Part shown: piece after piece, positions 22,901-33,389 of the stretch
Position numbering within the stretch: position 1 is the first letter of the stretch
Layout of the letters: the number at the start of each line of letters is the position of its first letter
Source of the DNA: Sorghum bicolor
Lineage: Eukaryota > Streptophyta > Magnoliopsida > Poales > Poaceae
DNA length: 64,000 bases
Assembly: GCF_000003195.3 (NCBI RefSeq)
Contig: NC_012874.2
Span: 59,773,768 to 59,837,767 of the forward strand
Reading direction: 5' to 3'
Made by a program: the position numbers and the translations under genes
The notes under the pieces: model-generated
The model's database searches: none
The model's input: only the letters and a program-made list of their open reading frames with translations
Told to the model about the DNA's origin: nothing

Positions 22901-23470
22901 TTTGGTACAACCCTTGGACTCATCATACAGAGGCTCTTCAGCCGCCTTCTTCAAGGCCTCCATCCCTTTCATTAATAACATTGATGGTTCAGTATGACGA
23001 TGCAACATTGCCTCTAAGAATTCAAAATCTTCTGCGGCTGTATCATTTGGTAAGACATGAGTTCTGTCATCAGCATTTCTCCCAGCAAAACCACCAGCAG
23101 TGACATTTGGCACAACATGTTCACTTCGGTGTGTGTCGTGCAAAAACTGAAATCCTTCATCAGGCATGTCTGGACCGTCGACATCAATATTCGCAGGGTC
23201 CCCAATTGTATAAGGTGCCGAGCTACCCTCTCCATGCTTTGTCCAAATCAAGTAATCCTTCATAAATCCTCGGCATACCAGATGAGAAATGATTGCTTCA
23301 GTATCTTCAAAAATATTAATATTTCTGCAGTCGATGCATGGACAATATATGTGCTTCGTCTTTGTTCTCAAAGCATGGTTCTTAGCAGCATCAACAAACC
23401 TATGGACCTCAGGTATGTATGATGGATCTAGTCTTGATAAGTTATACATCCAGAAGGACCGCTCCATCAT
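19937..23470 (-). CDS. CACTA-A TNP2-type transposase
   Basis: An uninterrupted single-exon frame of 1,177 residues from ATG ATG GAG; a splice acceptor (tttgcacag) lies three bases before that ATG, which favours this start over the longer frame. Domains in order: an N-terminal Transpos_assoc region (WMYNLSR, CPCIDCRN, WTKHGE) in about the first 80 residues; the Transposase_21 core with RFALSTDGMNPFAE, NLPPWLMQKRKY, GPVQPGVDMDVFLEP, YMRHRRFL and DGMHVQKNV; a DUF4218-like region (NSHDCHVMLTTFLPI, FPPSFFDIMVHLVVHL, MWTYERFM); and a DUF4216-like region (SGVRCEA, YFGFIEDIWELDYG, FRCQWV). This is the standard domain order for CACTA transposases, which cut and join the element's ends. Length is normal and no stops or frameshifts are seen. 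Confidence 0.93.
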   Translation of the reverse strand: MMERSFWMYNLSRLDPSYIPEVHRFVDAAKNHALRTKTKHIYCPCIDCRNINIFEDTEAIISHLVCRGFMKDYLIWTKHGEGSSAPYTIGDPANIDVDGPDMPDEGFQFLHDTHRSEHVVPNVTAGGFAGRNADDRTHVLPNDTAAEDFEFLEAMLHRHTEPSMLLMKGMEALKKAAEEPLYDESKGCTKEFTTLRSVLKLLMAKARYGLSDVGFDTFLSIIGDMLPKENKLPANTYHAKKLISPLTMGVEKIHACRNHCILYRGDEYKDLDKCPKCGASRYKTNKDYRHEDCAASMCTAEKKRKKTQKKTQQSSKPTSKDKEEVDYYAQKKIPALVMWYLPVIDRLRSLFANPDDAKLMSWHASDEHKNDGKLRHPADGKQWQDFNENHQDFASEPRNVRFALSTDGMNPFAERSSKHSTWPVILTIYNLPPWLMQKRKYLLLTILISGPVQPGVDMDVFLEPLMEEMKMLWIQGVEMVDEYLKDSFTLRAIIFVTINDYPALFTLSGQFKGKVGCVVCIDGTHYVSLNASKKIVYMRHRRFLSKGHRYRLKKMDKYFDNNDERNSDAPSGNSKGQRVFKIVSNINFVFGKKTKDGKPRKDVKPTPGATFKKKSIFFEYLPYWKELDIRHAIDGMHVQKNVFESLIGTLLDIKTKTKEGLNSRFDMVQLGIKKELHPVLQENGKYHLPAASYNLSIDEKHVMCEWLKNLKVPSGFCSSIRSIVSMKDLTLTNYNSHDCHVMLTTFLPIAIRAINPVFLKMAVTRLCYFFNKVTQKVIDRDELESLQQFAVETVSQFEMCFPPSFFDIMVHLVVHLVPQIQALGPMYLHEMWTYERFMAILNGYVSTRARPEASMIEGYCTEEAIESGGPFCNSVLRDQVAIGLPPSRHEGRLHGSGRIGRKSFIPPDYNTVLEAHHSILHQLSIMEHLLGQHLNELREHNPGQTNDWIMKEHKKQLYTWLREQDIPSGETIEEQTIKALASGPSRQVTTWQTYDISGFTFHTKSKDKKSMTQNSGVRCEAIDDETGDIITYFGFIEDIWELDYGTFQIPVFRCQWVEDKHVTVDNYGVRVLDLSKVGYKDDPWILGNRAAQVFYAEQILSKNEKKTTDKLKHVVFPGKQQAIGVDGVADLEDFNQFSDMSLFVDDYPAKIRNVERSISQSSLPWVRADGQGRIVTA

Positions 23471-23474
23471 GAGC

Positions 23475-24203
23475 TGTGCAAAAATTAGTAAATTAATTGA
23501 TCTCAATGCAAAACAGGTAGTTTAGGAAAATTGTCATCTAACCTTTCAAACAACAACTTGTGAAGATGAAAACCTCGGAGCTAACATTAAAAATAAAGAC
23601 AAAACCCTAAGTAATAATAAAAAACTAACAACTAAATCAAATTGACAAGGTAGAAAATCACCATTGATGGATTCAACTAAATATATACCTTGATTCACTA
23701 TAATAAATTTGATAAGGAAACATGGAAATATATAAAAATACATATTGCATAATGAAATCAAATTTACATAAAAATGAACATCCTAAACAATAGAAAACTT
23801 ATCTTTCTCTTTCTTCCCAAGCATGGAAACACCATTCATGGAAAGCACTACATATATATTTCTTGGATTCACTAATTAGAGAAGAAAACATAGAAAAAAA
23901 GAGAGGAGAGACATCATCTAACCATCTTAAGCAATATCATTTGAGCAAATATAGTCCATACCTAGCTATTCTACTCTCTCTCTCTCATGGTGAAACCCTA
24001 GATCCAAAAAGTAGCTCTAATTGAGCAAGGGGGCACAAAAAGAGCCTTTAGAGGCATCAACTAACCTTTCTTAGCCACCTCCTTCCAAGAAATGAAGATC
24101 AAAACCTCCCCCCTTGTATTTTGGAAAAACTGGACCTCCAAGATGTGCTCCAATGGAATGTGGCTGCTACCTACAGTTCTGCCCGAGGAGGAAGAAGGGG
24201 TGG
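23475..24203 (-). other. Leader and intron region of the CACTA-A transposase gene
   Basis: Between the right-end TATA box and the transposase ATG lie about 730 bases without a credible ORF. On the minus strand a candidate donor (GGCTAAGAAAG followed by GTTAGTTG, near 24065) and the acceptor next to the ATG would remove most of it as a 5' untranslated intron. Confidence 0.5.
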
Positions 24204-24213
24204 GGTATTTATA
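24204..24213 (-). promoter_or_regulatory. TATA box of the CACTA-A transposase
   Basis: The minus strand reads CTATAAATACC just inside the right subterminal motifs, with the nearest ACAGGCGGTT copy 11 bases upstream. The position is that expected for the promoter of a CACTA transposase gene. Confidence 0.65.
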
Positions 24214-24224
24214 GAAAGAATAGC

Positions 24225-24382
24225 ACAGGCGGTTCACATAAGAAAACCGCCTGTGTTAATGCTCCATTTACACAGGCGGTTTCCTTATGTGAACCGCCTG
24301 TGCAAATCCATTAACACAGGCGGTTTTTAAATCTTGCCGTACAAATTTACAACACAGTCGTGTTACAAGTAAAACCGCCTGT
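24225..24382. repeat. CACTA-A right subterminal motif array
   Basis: Six copies of ACAGGCGGTT lie in alternating orientation (24225, 24245 reverse, 24272, 24292 reverse, 24316, 24373 reverse), forming inverted pairs like those at the left end. Confidence 0.85.
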
Positions 24383-24430
24383 GAAAATTTTTTGCCCCCG
24401 CCGGCTTAGAGCATCTGTGTACTAGTGGCG

Positions 24431-25365
24431 GAGCCGGAGGGTGGTTTTCGCGACTGGCGTGGCAGCCGACAAGTCAATAAATCGAGGGCTAGAGTAGGTA
24501 GACGTCCTTTTCGTGTAGTCGTTTGGTAGACTAGCTAGCAAAGGTGGTATACCTGTCCGTGGCAATGAGAGGTTTAAGTTTTGCTGTGTGGTTATCTTAT
24601 AGACATAACATTTACCATTCTGTGGTTAAATGGTTTGATTTGTAGCTTGAGGATTTGTTTAGCGATCTCGTCATGAGTTTTAATTTGTCTAGGAATCGAA
24701 CTCCATATAAGTTCTAATTTGCCCAGCAACCAAAAGTCGTCCATACTTTGCCCTAGATACATACACATGCTGCTCTCTCTCATATAGTATGTACAGGAGG
24801 TTTATAGATTTATAACAATGATCATTTCATATGTTACAGTTTGTTGTGGCATAGGATTGTGCAATGCTCGAATACTTAACTTGTACAGCTAAAATGGAGA
24901 GAATGATATATCATAAAAATACTTTGTATTCCATTTGGGACAGCATGGACATGCAACGAGTTTGATTTGGGCACGTGAAAGACCGAGAGTATATATCACC
25001 TCTGTCAGACGGTTGTGAGCGATGAAGGATCAAGAAACATATTGCTCTTTAACATTAGGAATATGTAGATGCATGCATGGTCGATATCGTTAGCATCAAA
25101 AGTTTGAAAGCGTATGAAAAAGCAATTTATGCATAATCTACGACTAATGCCTCGTTTGACACAACTTCTCCAGCAGCTTCACCAGTTATTTGCAGTTGTT
25201 TTATGCCAAAATAAGGTCATTTCTCAAACAGCTTCACATGCGAAAGCTCCTTAAATATGCTCTTACAAGTGCCCATCTTTTGCTCTTCTCAGTCCACTCG
25301 ACCAGGCACATGAATCTAGGCAGCAAATAAGCTAGGGCTGCATACAGATGGCAAATAAAAACAAA
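24431..25365. other. Host flank of CACTA-A, no gene seen
   Basis: Host sequence continues from the left flank of CACTA-A. It is AT-rich with no coding signal. At about 25145-25260 there is a MITE-like patch (GCCTCGTTTGAC, CAGCAGCTTCACCAG) that I cannot place in a family. Confidence 0.4.
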
Positions 25366-25640
25366 ATGGTACAGTAGCCAAAAACAAAAAATTTTACGAA
25401 CTAAACAAGGCCTGAAGCTAGGTACAGTCCATGGGAAAAAATTTGACCAAAAACTTTTCAAGATTTCATGCCACATCAAATTTTGTGGCACATGCATAGA
25501 ACATTAAATATAGATAAAAATAAAACTAATTGTACAGTTTACCTATAAATCGCGAGATGAATCTTTTAAGCCTAATTAGTTTATGATTGGACAATAATTA
25601 TCAAATAAAAACAAAAGTGCTACAGTACCTAAGACCCGAG
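25366..25640. mobile_element. hAT-like MITE remnants, overlapping
   Basis: GAACTAAACAAGGCC at 25399-25413 is the end of the same MITE type as the copy at 13488-13733. The following 200 bases contain its conserved interior in the same orientation (ACCTATAAATCGCGAG, GAATCTTTTAAGCC, CAATAATTATCAAATAAAAA) but lack a clear second end. Two partial copies, one broken by the other, are likely. Confidence 0.5.
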
Positions 25641-26030
25641 AATGGTTTTATGAAGCAACCATGCACACCTGCTATGAATTCAGAAGGTAAAATATGCCCT
25701 CAAAGGCATGTGCTCTCACCAAGGACCACAGGATTTACATTGAGATATATATATATGTATACTTTTTAATACGAATCTGCACTGAGATATGTGCATGCAT
25801 ATTTCTTAATACAAATTAAGTGGTCTATGTGATAAGAGCACATGTCCTTAAAGGAAAAAAACTGCCTTTATGTCCATACCTATAGTTCAATGATTTTCCC
25901 CAAGTGTGCACGGGCTATAGATGCAGGACCTCTAGGGGCTGCAGGTTTAATTTCTGTTGGTACTACTCATGAAATTAAATATATTTAGGTTCGCAAACAA
26001 ACCCGTTTACATCTCTGACTCATCTAGATC

Positions 26031-27025
26031 CACACGAGAGCAGACTTTCGATTCGACGCTTTAGTCCCGGCTATTTTTGGGCCCAAACTAAAGAAAACAT
26101 TAGTCCGGATTGGAGCTACCAATCGAGGCTAAAGTGCCCTGCCTAACAGCCATAATTTTTGTAGGAGGGGACCTTTAGTCTCGGTTAGTGGCGGTCCTGT
26201 TAGTGGCTTAAACCGGGACTTAAGGTGATCCTTTAGTTCCTGTTAAAGGTACAAACTAAGACTGCTGGTTGGTCGCTCTAACTGTGAACAGAAGTTCCTA
26301 TATATAGTCCAAGTTTGAACCACAAAATTTCTCGAAGCACATAAAAAATAATATACAATTTTTTTTATTATACCGTTGTGTTGATATATATATTATTCAT
26401 ACTTTTCCTTTTATTTGAATTGAAGGTTGAATGGAGGAAGCAGAAGGTCCTGCGATGTGAACAGATCAAAGCAATTCAAAGAGGCATTAATTGTTGTTAG
26501 GATTTTTACGGACCAGCAGGTCATAAATCTCAAGGGCGTGTACTACAATGACCCTAAAGAATACAAACGACGAAAGATTAGGGTTGCAAGAAATGCTAAG
26601 AACATGAGTAGTACAAGGTTTTTGTGACTTTATTATGTACATATTCTATGGATGCAAAATCTCTTTAAAATATTTGTATATATTTAGTTCCATACATTTT
26701 AGTGAGTTATTTATGTATAATGCTCGAATGGAACCTTATACCTACATATATTAGTAGCATAGAATTAGTATACGAAAAGCTAATCGAATCCAAAAAGAAT
26801 TAAATTGAAAAGAAACCATAAAATGAACAGAAGAAATAGAGAAAAAAGTTTGAACCTTTAGTATCGATTGAAAACACCAAGGAGGACTAAACATAGGCAC
26901 ATTTAGTCTCGGTTTGTAGTAGAAACTAGGATTAAAGGTCCATTTTCACTTCCGTTTCCAAGAACCGGGTCCCAGATTAGGGGGTTTTCCAACCAGGATT
27001 AATGCTCAATAATCCTGCACTAGTG
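26031..27025. mobile_element. Non-autonomous CACTA derivative
   Basis: The right end is clear: CCTGCACTAGTG closing at 27025, preceded by degenerate copies of TTTAGTCTCGG and GGACTAAA. The left side carries the same motif type (CTTTAGTCCCGG, CCGGGACTTAAGG) from about 26060, but the terminal CACTA is eroded and the start is approximate. The interior has no transposase. Motif type resembles that of CACTA-B. Confidence 0.55.
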
Positions 27026-27284
27026 CCACCGTGCCATAAAGAATTGACAGCGTTGCCCCATCATCTGGCGAGCCATAATGCATGCAATGGGGACATGCCA
27101 GACACATGTGATGCCAATGGGCCAGTTCGGCCTTTACTATTATGTGACAAAGGAGCAGGCGACGATGATGGCTGTACCTACCATGTTAAGAGAGCTGAAC
27201 ACAGCTGCCCGAGCTAGCGCTCAATGCAATCGGAGACGACTCAACTACAAATAAAGTCGGGCGCGCGGTGTGAGGGGATCTATA

Positions 27285-30200
27285 ATGGAAGAGGGTTCGG
27301 TTTTGACGGGGGCAGGCGATGGGAAGGCGAGTGACAGCCGCAGCAGCTTGGTGGTGGAGATCGAGACGATGGACAAGATGCCGGAGCACTATAGTGGTGG
27401 TGAAGCCAACGAGAAGCTGCTGGAGGTGTCAGCAGGGTTTGGCTTGTCGAGAATCATGGAGAAGGGCAGTTGCGGCAGCTGGGTGATGGAGATGGAGGAG
27501 ATGCGCGCGGACGCCAACCCCTTGGTGGAGAGCGCGCGGTGGAGTCGGCACTCCATCTATCGGGTGCCGCAGTTCATGAAGAACATGACCAATAGCGAGG
27601 CGTACAGCCCTCGGTTCGTGTCACTGGGGCCCTTGCACCATGGCGAGCCCCATCTCCTGCCCATGGAGGAGCACAAGCGCCGGGCCGTGCTGCACATGGT
27701 CAACCGGTGTGGGAAGCCTGTGCAGGAGTTTGTGGCAGCCATCGATGAAGTCGCAGATGAGCTCCAGGCTGCCTACAGTGACCTGGATGATGAGAAATGG
27801 CGTGGAGCAAACAAGGGTCGCTTTGTGGAGATGATGGTTATGGATGGCTGCTTCTTGCTGGAGTGGTTATGGTCAGGATTAGCCGCCGCGCTAAATGTAA
27901 ATGTTCAGGCGCTTGATTACGCGACCAACGACCCGGTCTTCAGTGTGGGAGGGTTTAATAAATTGTGGGCAACTATACGGAGAGACATGATCGCTATGGA
28001 AAACCAACTACCTCTAGTCATTCTGCAGAAGCTTTTAGCTGTTAGTGGCAAATTCCTGGTATGTACTTCTCTTCCCGCGTATATATCGAGAACCATACTT
28101 AGCTTATAACTGTGTCATTCCCTACTCGCCGCAAAGAGTGCTCTGTTTTTTGTTCAAAGATAGTATATAGTTGTACAGTCCAAACAGCTATCACTGCTGC
28201 AAAATGATTTCTAGAGACCAATGTGTAGTTGGATGAAGACAAACTTATACTAAAATTATAGTTTTCAATGCGATCTACTAGTTTGTATTTGAGACGTTTT
28301 TTTTTTGAAACTATTCATAGTCCAATAATATTGTCTTAATTTCATAGATTCTGAAATCTAAAACTAGAATATTCAAACAAACTTGGATGAGTGACATGGA
28401 CATATTATATCAAAGTTGCATTATATTACATCATTTGTGTAGTTGTGAGACTTTCATTATAGTTTTAGTTTTCTCTTCTGTCCTTTGGTGTCACAGTTGT
28501 GCGACAACCTTAATGTTGTTTGTTCTCGTTCTCATTCTGATCAGTCACAACACTTTATATCTTTCCATTTTACGAGCACAAGGTTGATATATGTTCTTGT
28601 AGTTCGATTTGTGATGAGTGATTGTCAACGTGATCTACGACCTAGGTTGAGTTGGTGATTAACATTAGCGTGAGTTGGGTCGTGCAATATGTCTCATTGT
28701 TTGTGGTGTGGAGGTGTGGAGGTCGGAGGCGGTGGTTGACGACGAGGAGAAGGTCAAGTAGAGACGTGTCATGCCGATGGACCTGGAGCAGTGAAGGGCA
28801 GACGTGAGACTTAGACCGAGGGAACCAGGAGGCTGGCTGACCAGTCGCAGCGGTTGACATTTGGGACATCGACAACTGCAAGTGTACATGGGAGTGACCG
28901 TGTTGACTAGGTTAAGACGGCGGATGTGCGAGTCGAGCGAGGCTTAAGAAGACTTGGCGGGCCGACCGGTCAAGGACGGCGGGGACACGTGTCGATCTGT
29001 GAGGGACGTTTATGGAGTAGGCTACTCGCGGCAGGTTTCGCGGGTTTAGGCCTCAAAACTCGGGTGGAGGTTCCGAGAGAAACAGACGGCACGTGGCGGT
29101 ATCGAGGAGTTGGCATCAAGGCTAATCTACCTCATGAAGGGCACGTTGGCGGTGAGATAACAACTATGTCAGGTTGGACTAGAATGACTCTGTGGCTAAC
29201 AGGTTTACTCTAAAATATCCAAGAGCAAATGGGAAATGTGTAATAGCCCTAAATAAGAGGAGGCTGCCTCCAAGGCATATGTCTCTCTCCAAGGCATATG
29301 TCAGGTTGTTCTGTGTTCGTCGTTCTTCCCTCTCCCCCTTTCTTGCTCCATCTTTTTAGTATGAGATGTTTTGGGGAGCTTTGGGTTGATCCATGATGAG
29401 TTAGGACCTGTGCTGAACTAATCCATCCACTATTTCAAATCAATTTGGCACGAGCTCGTAGATCTATCCGATTTTCGTTTTTGAGAGAAAACCTTATTCT
29501 TGGCCTTAGTCTGATTTTTTTCTGGAGTTTGGATTAATTTCAGGCTATGATTTCTTGAGGTTGAATTCGTACTGGGTCGATTTTCTTCTTTGCTTTTTCT
29601 GAGATTTTTTTGTTGAGTGTTTTGTCTGATTTTCGTAGGATTTCTGAGCGGTCCCTTTTCAGTTCCTAGAGCTCGGGCTCTTGTTCATCCACCTAGCAGG
29701 AGTGCAGGTCGCTTGGACAACTGAGAGCTGAGCTCTGTATGTGAGTAATTGTTCTGAGCTGCTTGGAGGCGCGCAGCAGCACCACCAAGCCTTCTCTGTT
29801 CATCGATTTTTTTGTGTGCTTCCATACGGCTTCAGGTCAAAACGTGACCGTGAGCAAGTGCTCACCGTGAGCTACTGCCCAGCACCTAGCGTGCAGTTGA
29901 GTGGACCAATTTGGATGGTTGTTGGTGCTCAAGCTAGTGTTGTCCCAGATTTGTCGTGGCCGGTAAACTCGCCCAGGCGGCAGCCTTTGCCAGTGCTCGC
30001 TGAAGCCAGCGTACAGAGCAGAGCCAGAGGCAGGCACACCACCGTGTTGTGCAGGCCCTCTGGGTTGAATATTTTTTTAGGAGATTTTCTAGTGAATTTT
30101 TCGCAGCTCTGGTTTTCTTTTTGCACGCAGCTTGGTCATTTGTACTTGGTTTTGAGTTTCGTGTGTTGTATTGGCCTTCTAGGCAGTACACACGGTTCGT

Positions 30201-31980
30201 AACCCCTTTTTACAGGCGGTTTGACGAACCTCCTGTGTTTGGTGGCCTGTGGAAATAAATTTTTCCACTAATCCAGAAAATATGAAGTCGCGCATTTTTT
30301 TCACATAAAATCGCGTGCTACGCGGTCGGTGGGATTTGAACTTGAGACCTCACCCTCGTGTGTACCCTCCTCTACCACTCCACCTATCACTTAGTTGTGT
30401 TTGGATTAGAGTTTAGTTCCCCACATACTATCATAAATCAAACATAAATTGATTATTTGAGGCCCTAAACGGATTCAAATGAAAAAGTCATCAACTACAA
30501 AGTTTTACAACTTTTTAAGATCTACAACTTTTATATTGGTAGTTCCTTCATCCGAGGTCATTTACAAAATTTGAATTTCAAATTTGAGAAATTCAAACGT
30601 AGTTTTCAATGACAAGATGATTTCAAATGAAAAAGTTATCAACTATAAAGTTTCATAACTTTTCAAGATCTACAACTTTCATTTTGACAGTTTTTCAAAC
30701 GAGGTCATTTGAAAAGCTCAAAAAATTCAAGTTCAAATGTATTTCTACAGGCGGATTTCTTAAGAAACCGCCTGTAGAAATTGATTTTCACAGGCGGTTT
30801 TGTAGTCGGGTAAGCCAATTTTTTTCCACAGGCGTTCTTTAATTAAAACCGCCTGTAAAAATTATATTCGAGCGCTGGCTTTGAGCAATTCTGTACTAGT
30901 GACGGTTGCGAGGATTTTATCTAAGTGCTCTTGTCACCGGTTGGCTTAAGTAATTTAGTTTCGAGTACTTGCTTGTGTTTGACGGTGATTTGGGACAGCA
31001 GCCAAATATTTTTGTAAAAATTTGAGGTCTCATTCACTCTCCTCTGGTCGCCATTTCTAGTCCTTCACATTTAAACAAAAAATCACATGTAATTACTGAA
31101 TATTTCTATGCTTGGGAAATTTGAGGTCATAAATAAGGAGGCTGAATGCATGTTGTTACAAATTACAAAATATCTTTGTGGGGGGGGGGGGGTGTTGGGG
31201 GGACTAAAAAACTGCATTTCGTTTGTGTCTTGCCTCTAACTACAGCTTTTGTTTTAATGGTGAGCACAGAAAGCTAGAGAGATCAACGGTATGCTGCTAG
31301 CTCTTTCGGGTGTCGACCCAAGCTTTGGTGAAGGCATGGACGAGCTAGGACTTCACTTACTAGACATTTTTCACAAAAGCTACTGTGGCACCACTCCACC
31401 ATGGAAACCATCCGATAAACATGAGACTCGCATGCCATGCGCGGTTGAGCAGAGCGAGGCAGGAATCCAGTTCAGGAAGAGTAACATGGAAAACATCCAT
31501 GACGTTGGCTTCAAAAACGGCGTGCTGAGCATGCCCCTGTTCGAAGTTAACGACGATACGGAGGCAGAGTTGCTCAACCTGATGGCATTTGAGTGGCTGC
31601 ACCCTGATGCCAATTCCTACATGCGGTGGTACATAGCCTTTGTGGATAAAATTATCGTGTCAGAAAGAGATGCGGCTCTTCTAAGATCCCAAGGGATCAT
31701 TGCAAACATGGTAGGCAGCGACAAGAAGGTGGTCGAGATGTTCAACACCCTCACAAAGTTAGCAGTGGCGCCAGAGCCAGACAGCAAGCTAGGCGAGGTG
31801 ATTTGGATGGTAAACAGCCACTGCGAGAAGCGACGGAACAAGTGGCGAGCCAGCTTCATGAACACTTACCTGAGCAACCCTTGGGTGTTCACCTCCATGG
31901 TGGCTGCCTTCATTTTACTCGTCGTCGCCCTCCTGCAGACCGTCTACACGATTGTTCCGTTCTACACCAGAAAGGGTTGA
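27285..31980 (+). CDS. DUF247 family protein, two exons
   Basis: Exon 1 (27285-28058) ends KFL at a phase-0 donor, CTG followed by GTATGT. Exon 2 (31270-31980) opens after the acceptor gagcacag with KAREINGMLLAL and runs to TGA, giving 494 residues. DUF247 features begin at about residue 90: SIYRVPQFMKN, SPRFVSLGPLHHGEP, MEEHKRRAV, then GRFVEMMVMDGCFLLEWL and DMIAMENQLPLVIL. The C-terminal exon has the variable region, then NPWVFTSMVAAFILLVVALLQ, the single membrane segment typical of the family, close to the end. The first 90 residues are an extra, less conserved leader. DUF247 proteins are plasma-membrane-associated. Some grass members determine self-incompatibility at the S and Z loci, but the family is large and this copy cannot be assigned that role. 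The 3.2-kb intron contains transposon sequence. Confidence 0.87.
28059..30181. other. DUF247 intron, unassigned part
   Basis: Part of the DUF247 intron. It includes a GC-richer patch at 28690-29220 and T-rich sequence beyond. TCCAAGGCATATGTC occurs twice in a row near 29270-29310. No coding segment or complete mobile element can be defined. Confidence 0.4.
30182..30901. mobile_element. Small non-autonomous CACTA derivative of the CACTA-A type, inside the DUF247 intron
   Basis: The right end reads AATTCTGTACTAGTG, closing at 30901 and very close to that of CACTA-A. The left end (GCAGTACACACGG) is a degenerate version of CACTAGTACACAG. ACAGGCGGTT motifs and reverse copies occur at both ends (30210, 30748, 30765, 30790, 30848). 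The interior of 720 bp has no gene, only AT-rich sequence with repeats of ATCTACAACTTT and a tRNA-like patch. Confidence 0.65.
30328..30385 (-). other. tRNA-like patch with possible A and B boxes
   Basis: On the minus strand GGTGGAGTGGTAGAGG resembles a pol III A box, and about 30 bases later AGTTCAAATCCC resembles a B box. There is no complete cloverleaf. A diverged version of the A-box side is seen near 40190-40215. It may be a SINE-like or tRNA-derived piece inside CACTA filler DNA, or coincidence. Confidence 0.22.
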
Positions 31981-32254
31981 CAAGAACTCTGGACACATAT
32001 TATTGCGTGCAATCTGGTGAGTTTGAACCTATGTCTTTGGCTTTGTATATGTGTCGATCTTGTTGTGTGTAAAAGTTTTGGACAGAAATTATGTTACGGG
32101 AAGTTTGAGCTCTGCTTAATTATGTGACTCTCTATTCTGTATATGTGCGGACCTCTAAACTGTTTCTATTGATGGTACAATTTATTTGATGAAAGGATTA
32201 CTGTATGTGTTGGAACAAATTGAGGGAGAGCAAAGATTCAGGTATTCCTTTTTA
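31981..32254 (+). other. 3' flank of the DUF247 gene
   Basis: Downstream, T-rich, non-coding sequence, probably the 3' untranslated region. No clear polyadenylation signal stands out. Confidence 0.4.
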
Positions 32255-32492
32255 CTCAATCCATCCCAAATGATAAGTCGTTTGACTTTTTTAATATCAA
32301 GTTTGACCACTTGTCTTATTCAAAGTTTTGTACAAAATATCACTTTTTTTTTGTTGTGTATTGGTTTATTAATAAAAGTTTTTCAAGAATGACTTAAAAT
32401 TTGACTATATTTGCACAAATTTTTTGAATAAGACGAGTGGTCAAATTTGGTGTAAAAAAAGTCAAACGATTTACAATTTGGGATGGAGGGAG
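32255..32492. mobile_element. Stowaway-like MITE (Tc1/mariner type)
   Basis: The ends are CTCAATCCATCCCAAA on the left and the complement of CTCCCTCCATCCCAAA on the right, the Stowaway signature. TA flanks both sides as the target duplication. The 238-bp interior is AT-rich, with further inverted homology (CTTGTCTTATTCAAA against TTTGAATAAGACGAG). Confidence 0.8.
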
Positions 32493-33329
32493 TACTACTT
32501 AACTTGTGGTCATAAGTATAGCTATAGTGCCTGTTTCTGATCGGCTCAAACTAATTATTAGTTAGAGTTAAAAATTACCAAGCTAAAAATTAATAAGCTA
32601 ACAGCCCATTCATATTTGGATCCCCTAGCATGCCTAGCAATGAGCTATTATATTGGCCCTTTACTCTAGCTAGTTGTTTTTGACTAATGGCTGGTCCATT
32701 TTCTGCTATTTTCTGTCCGAGATGGCTTCCGATGCAGGTTTGGGCTATACCTCTGAGCTTGAGCTGCTAATTTCAATTTTGAGGGAACCGATGGCTTGAT
32801 TTCTTTCATAGATTTATACTATAATTTCCATTCCGCTGCCAAGTACACACGGAGCAATATGCTATACGATAGAGGTGATGGCCATGTTTTGATGCGTTAG
32901 CCGCTAATAGTTATCCAGCGCTCATAGCTAGTAATATTAGCTAGCCAACTAGTAGCTACTGTTATTTGGTTGACACAACTAGTGAGTATAGTGAAACTAA
33001 TAAAACCGTCACTTTAGACGACATTCATGTGTGTGTATGCATATCTAATGTACGACTACGAAAATATAGCAATCACAAATGACACAGCACGTACATAAAG
33101 GAAAAAGTTCAGATTACATGATGGCAAAATGCCAGCCTATTTATTCTGGCGTTTTATGGGGTCGAGTGTGACTTGAGCCCACACGAATTTTTGCTGGATC
33201 TGTTCCATATATGTCATCGTGGCCCAAAAAGGGACAACAGATAGGCCCACTCATTGCAAGTAACCTGCACGTGCACAACATGCAGTGAATTGTGTCTTAA
33301 TTGCCACCATTACTACTACAATTACTACT
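32493..33329. other. Intergenic, nothing certain
   Basis: AT-rich non-coding sequence. Short MITE-like words (CTAATTATTAGTTAG, AGCTAACAGCCC, GTTAGCCGCTAATAG) hint at an old hAT-type MITE around 32540-32990, but no paired ends can be fixed. Confidence 0.35.
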
Positions 33330-33389
33330 ACACAAGAGGTCTTTAGACGATTGCCAAAATTACAAATAATCTCGGCAGTTTTGGTCTTC

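Larger units (their letters stand above)
13899..24427 (-). mobile_element. CACTA-A: complete, apparently autonomous CACTA transposon
   Basis: The left end is CACTAGTACACAGAAGC and the right end is its near-complement, GCATCTGTGTACTAGTG. The 3-bp GCG lies directly outside both ends (13896-13898 and 24428-24430), the target duplication size of the superfamily. Inside, both minus-strand genes read without interruption: a TNP2-type transposase and a multi-exon Transposase_24/ULP1-like gene whose seven exons sum to a multiple of three. Both ends carry inverted pairs of ACAGGCGGTT. Each gene has its own TATA box adjoining such motifs. All parts needed for an autonomous element are present, but activity cannot be judged from sequence alone. 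Confidence 0.93.

Noticed and set aside
29741..30202. 153-residue plus-strand frame in the DUF247 intron
   Set aside because: No recognisable domain, no homologous motif, and it runs into the small CACTA derivative.
27285..31980. Calling the DUF247 gene a self-incompatibility determinant
   Set aside because: The family has many members in grasses and neither a second DUF247 gene nor the small secreted partner gene of the S or Z locus is visible here.
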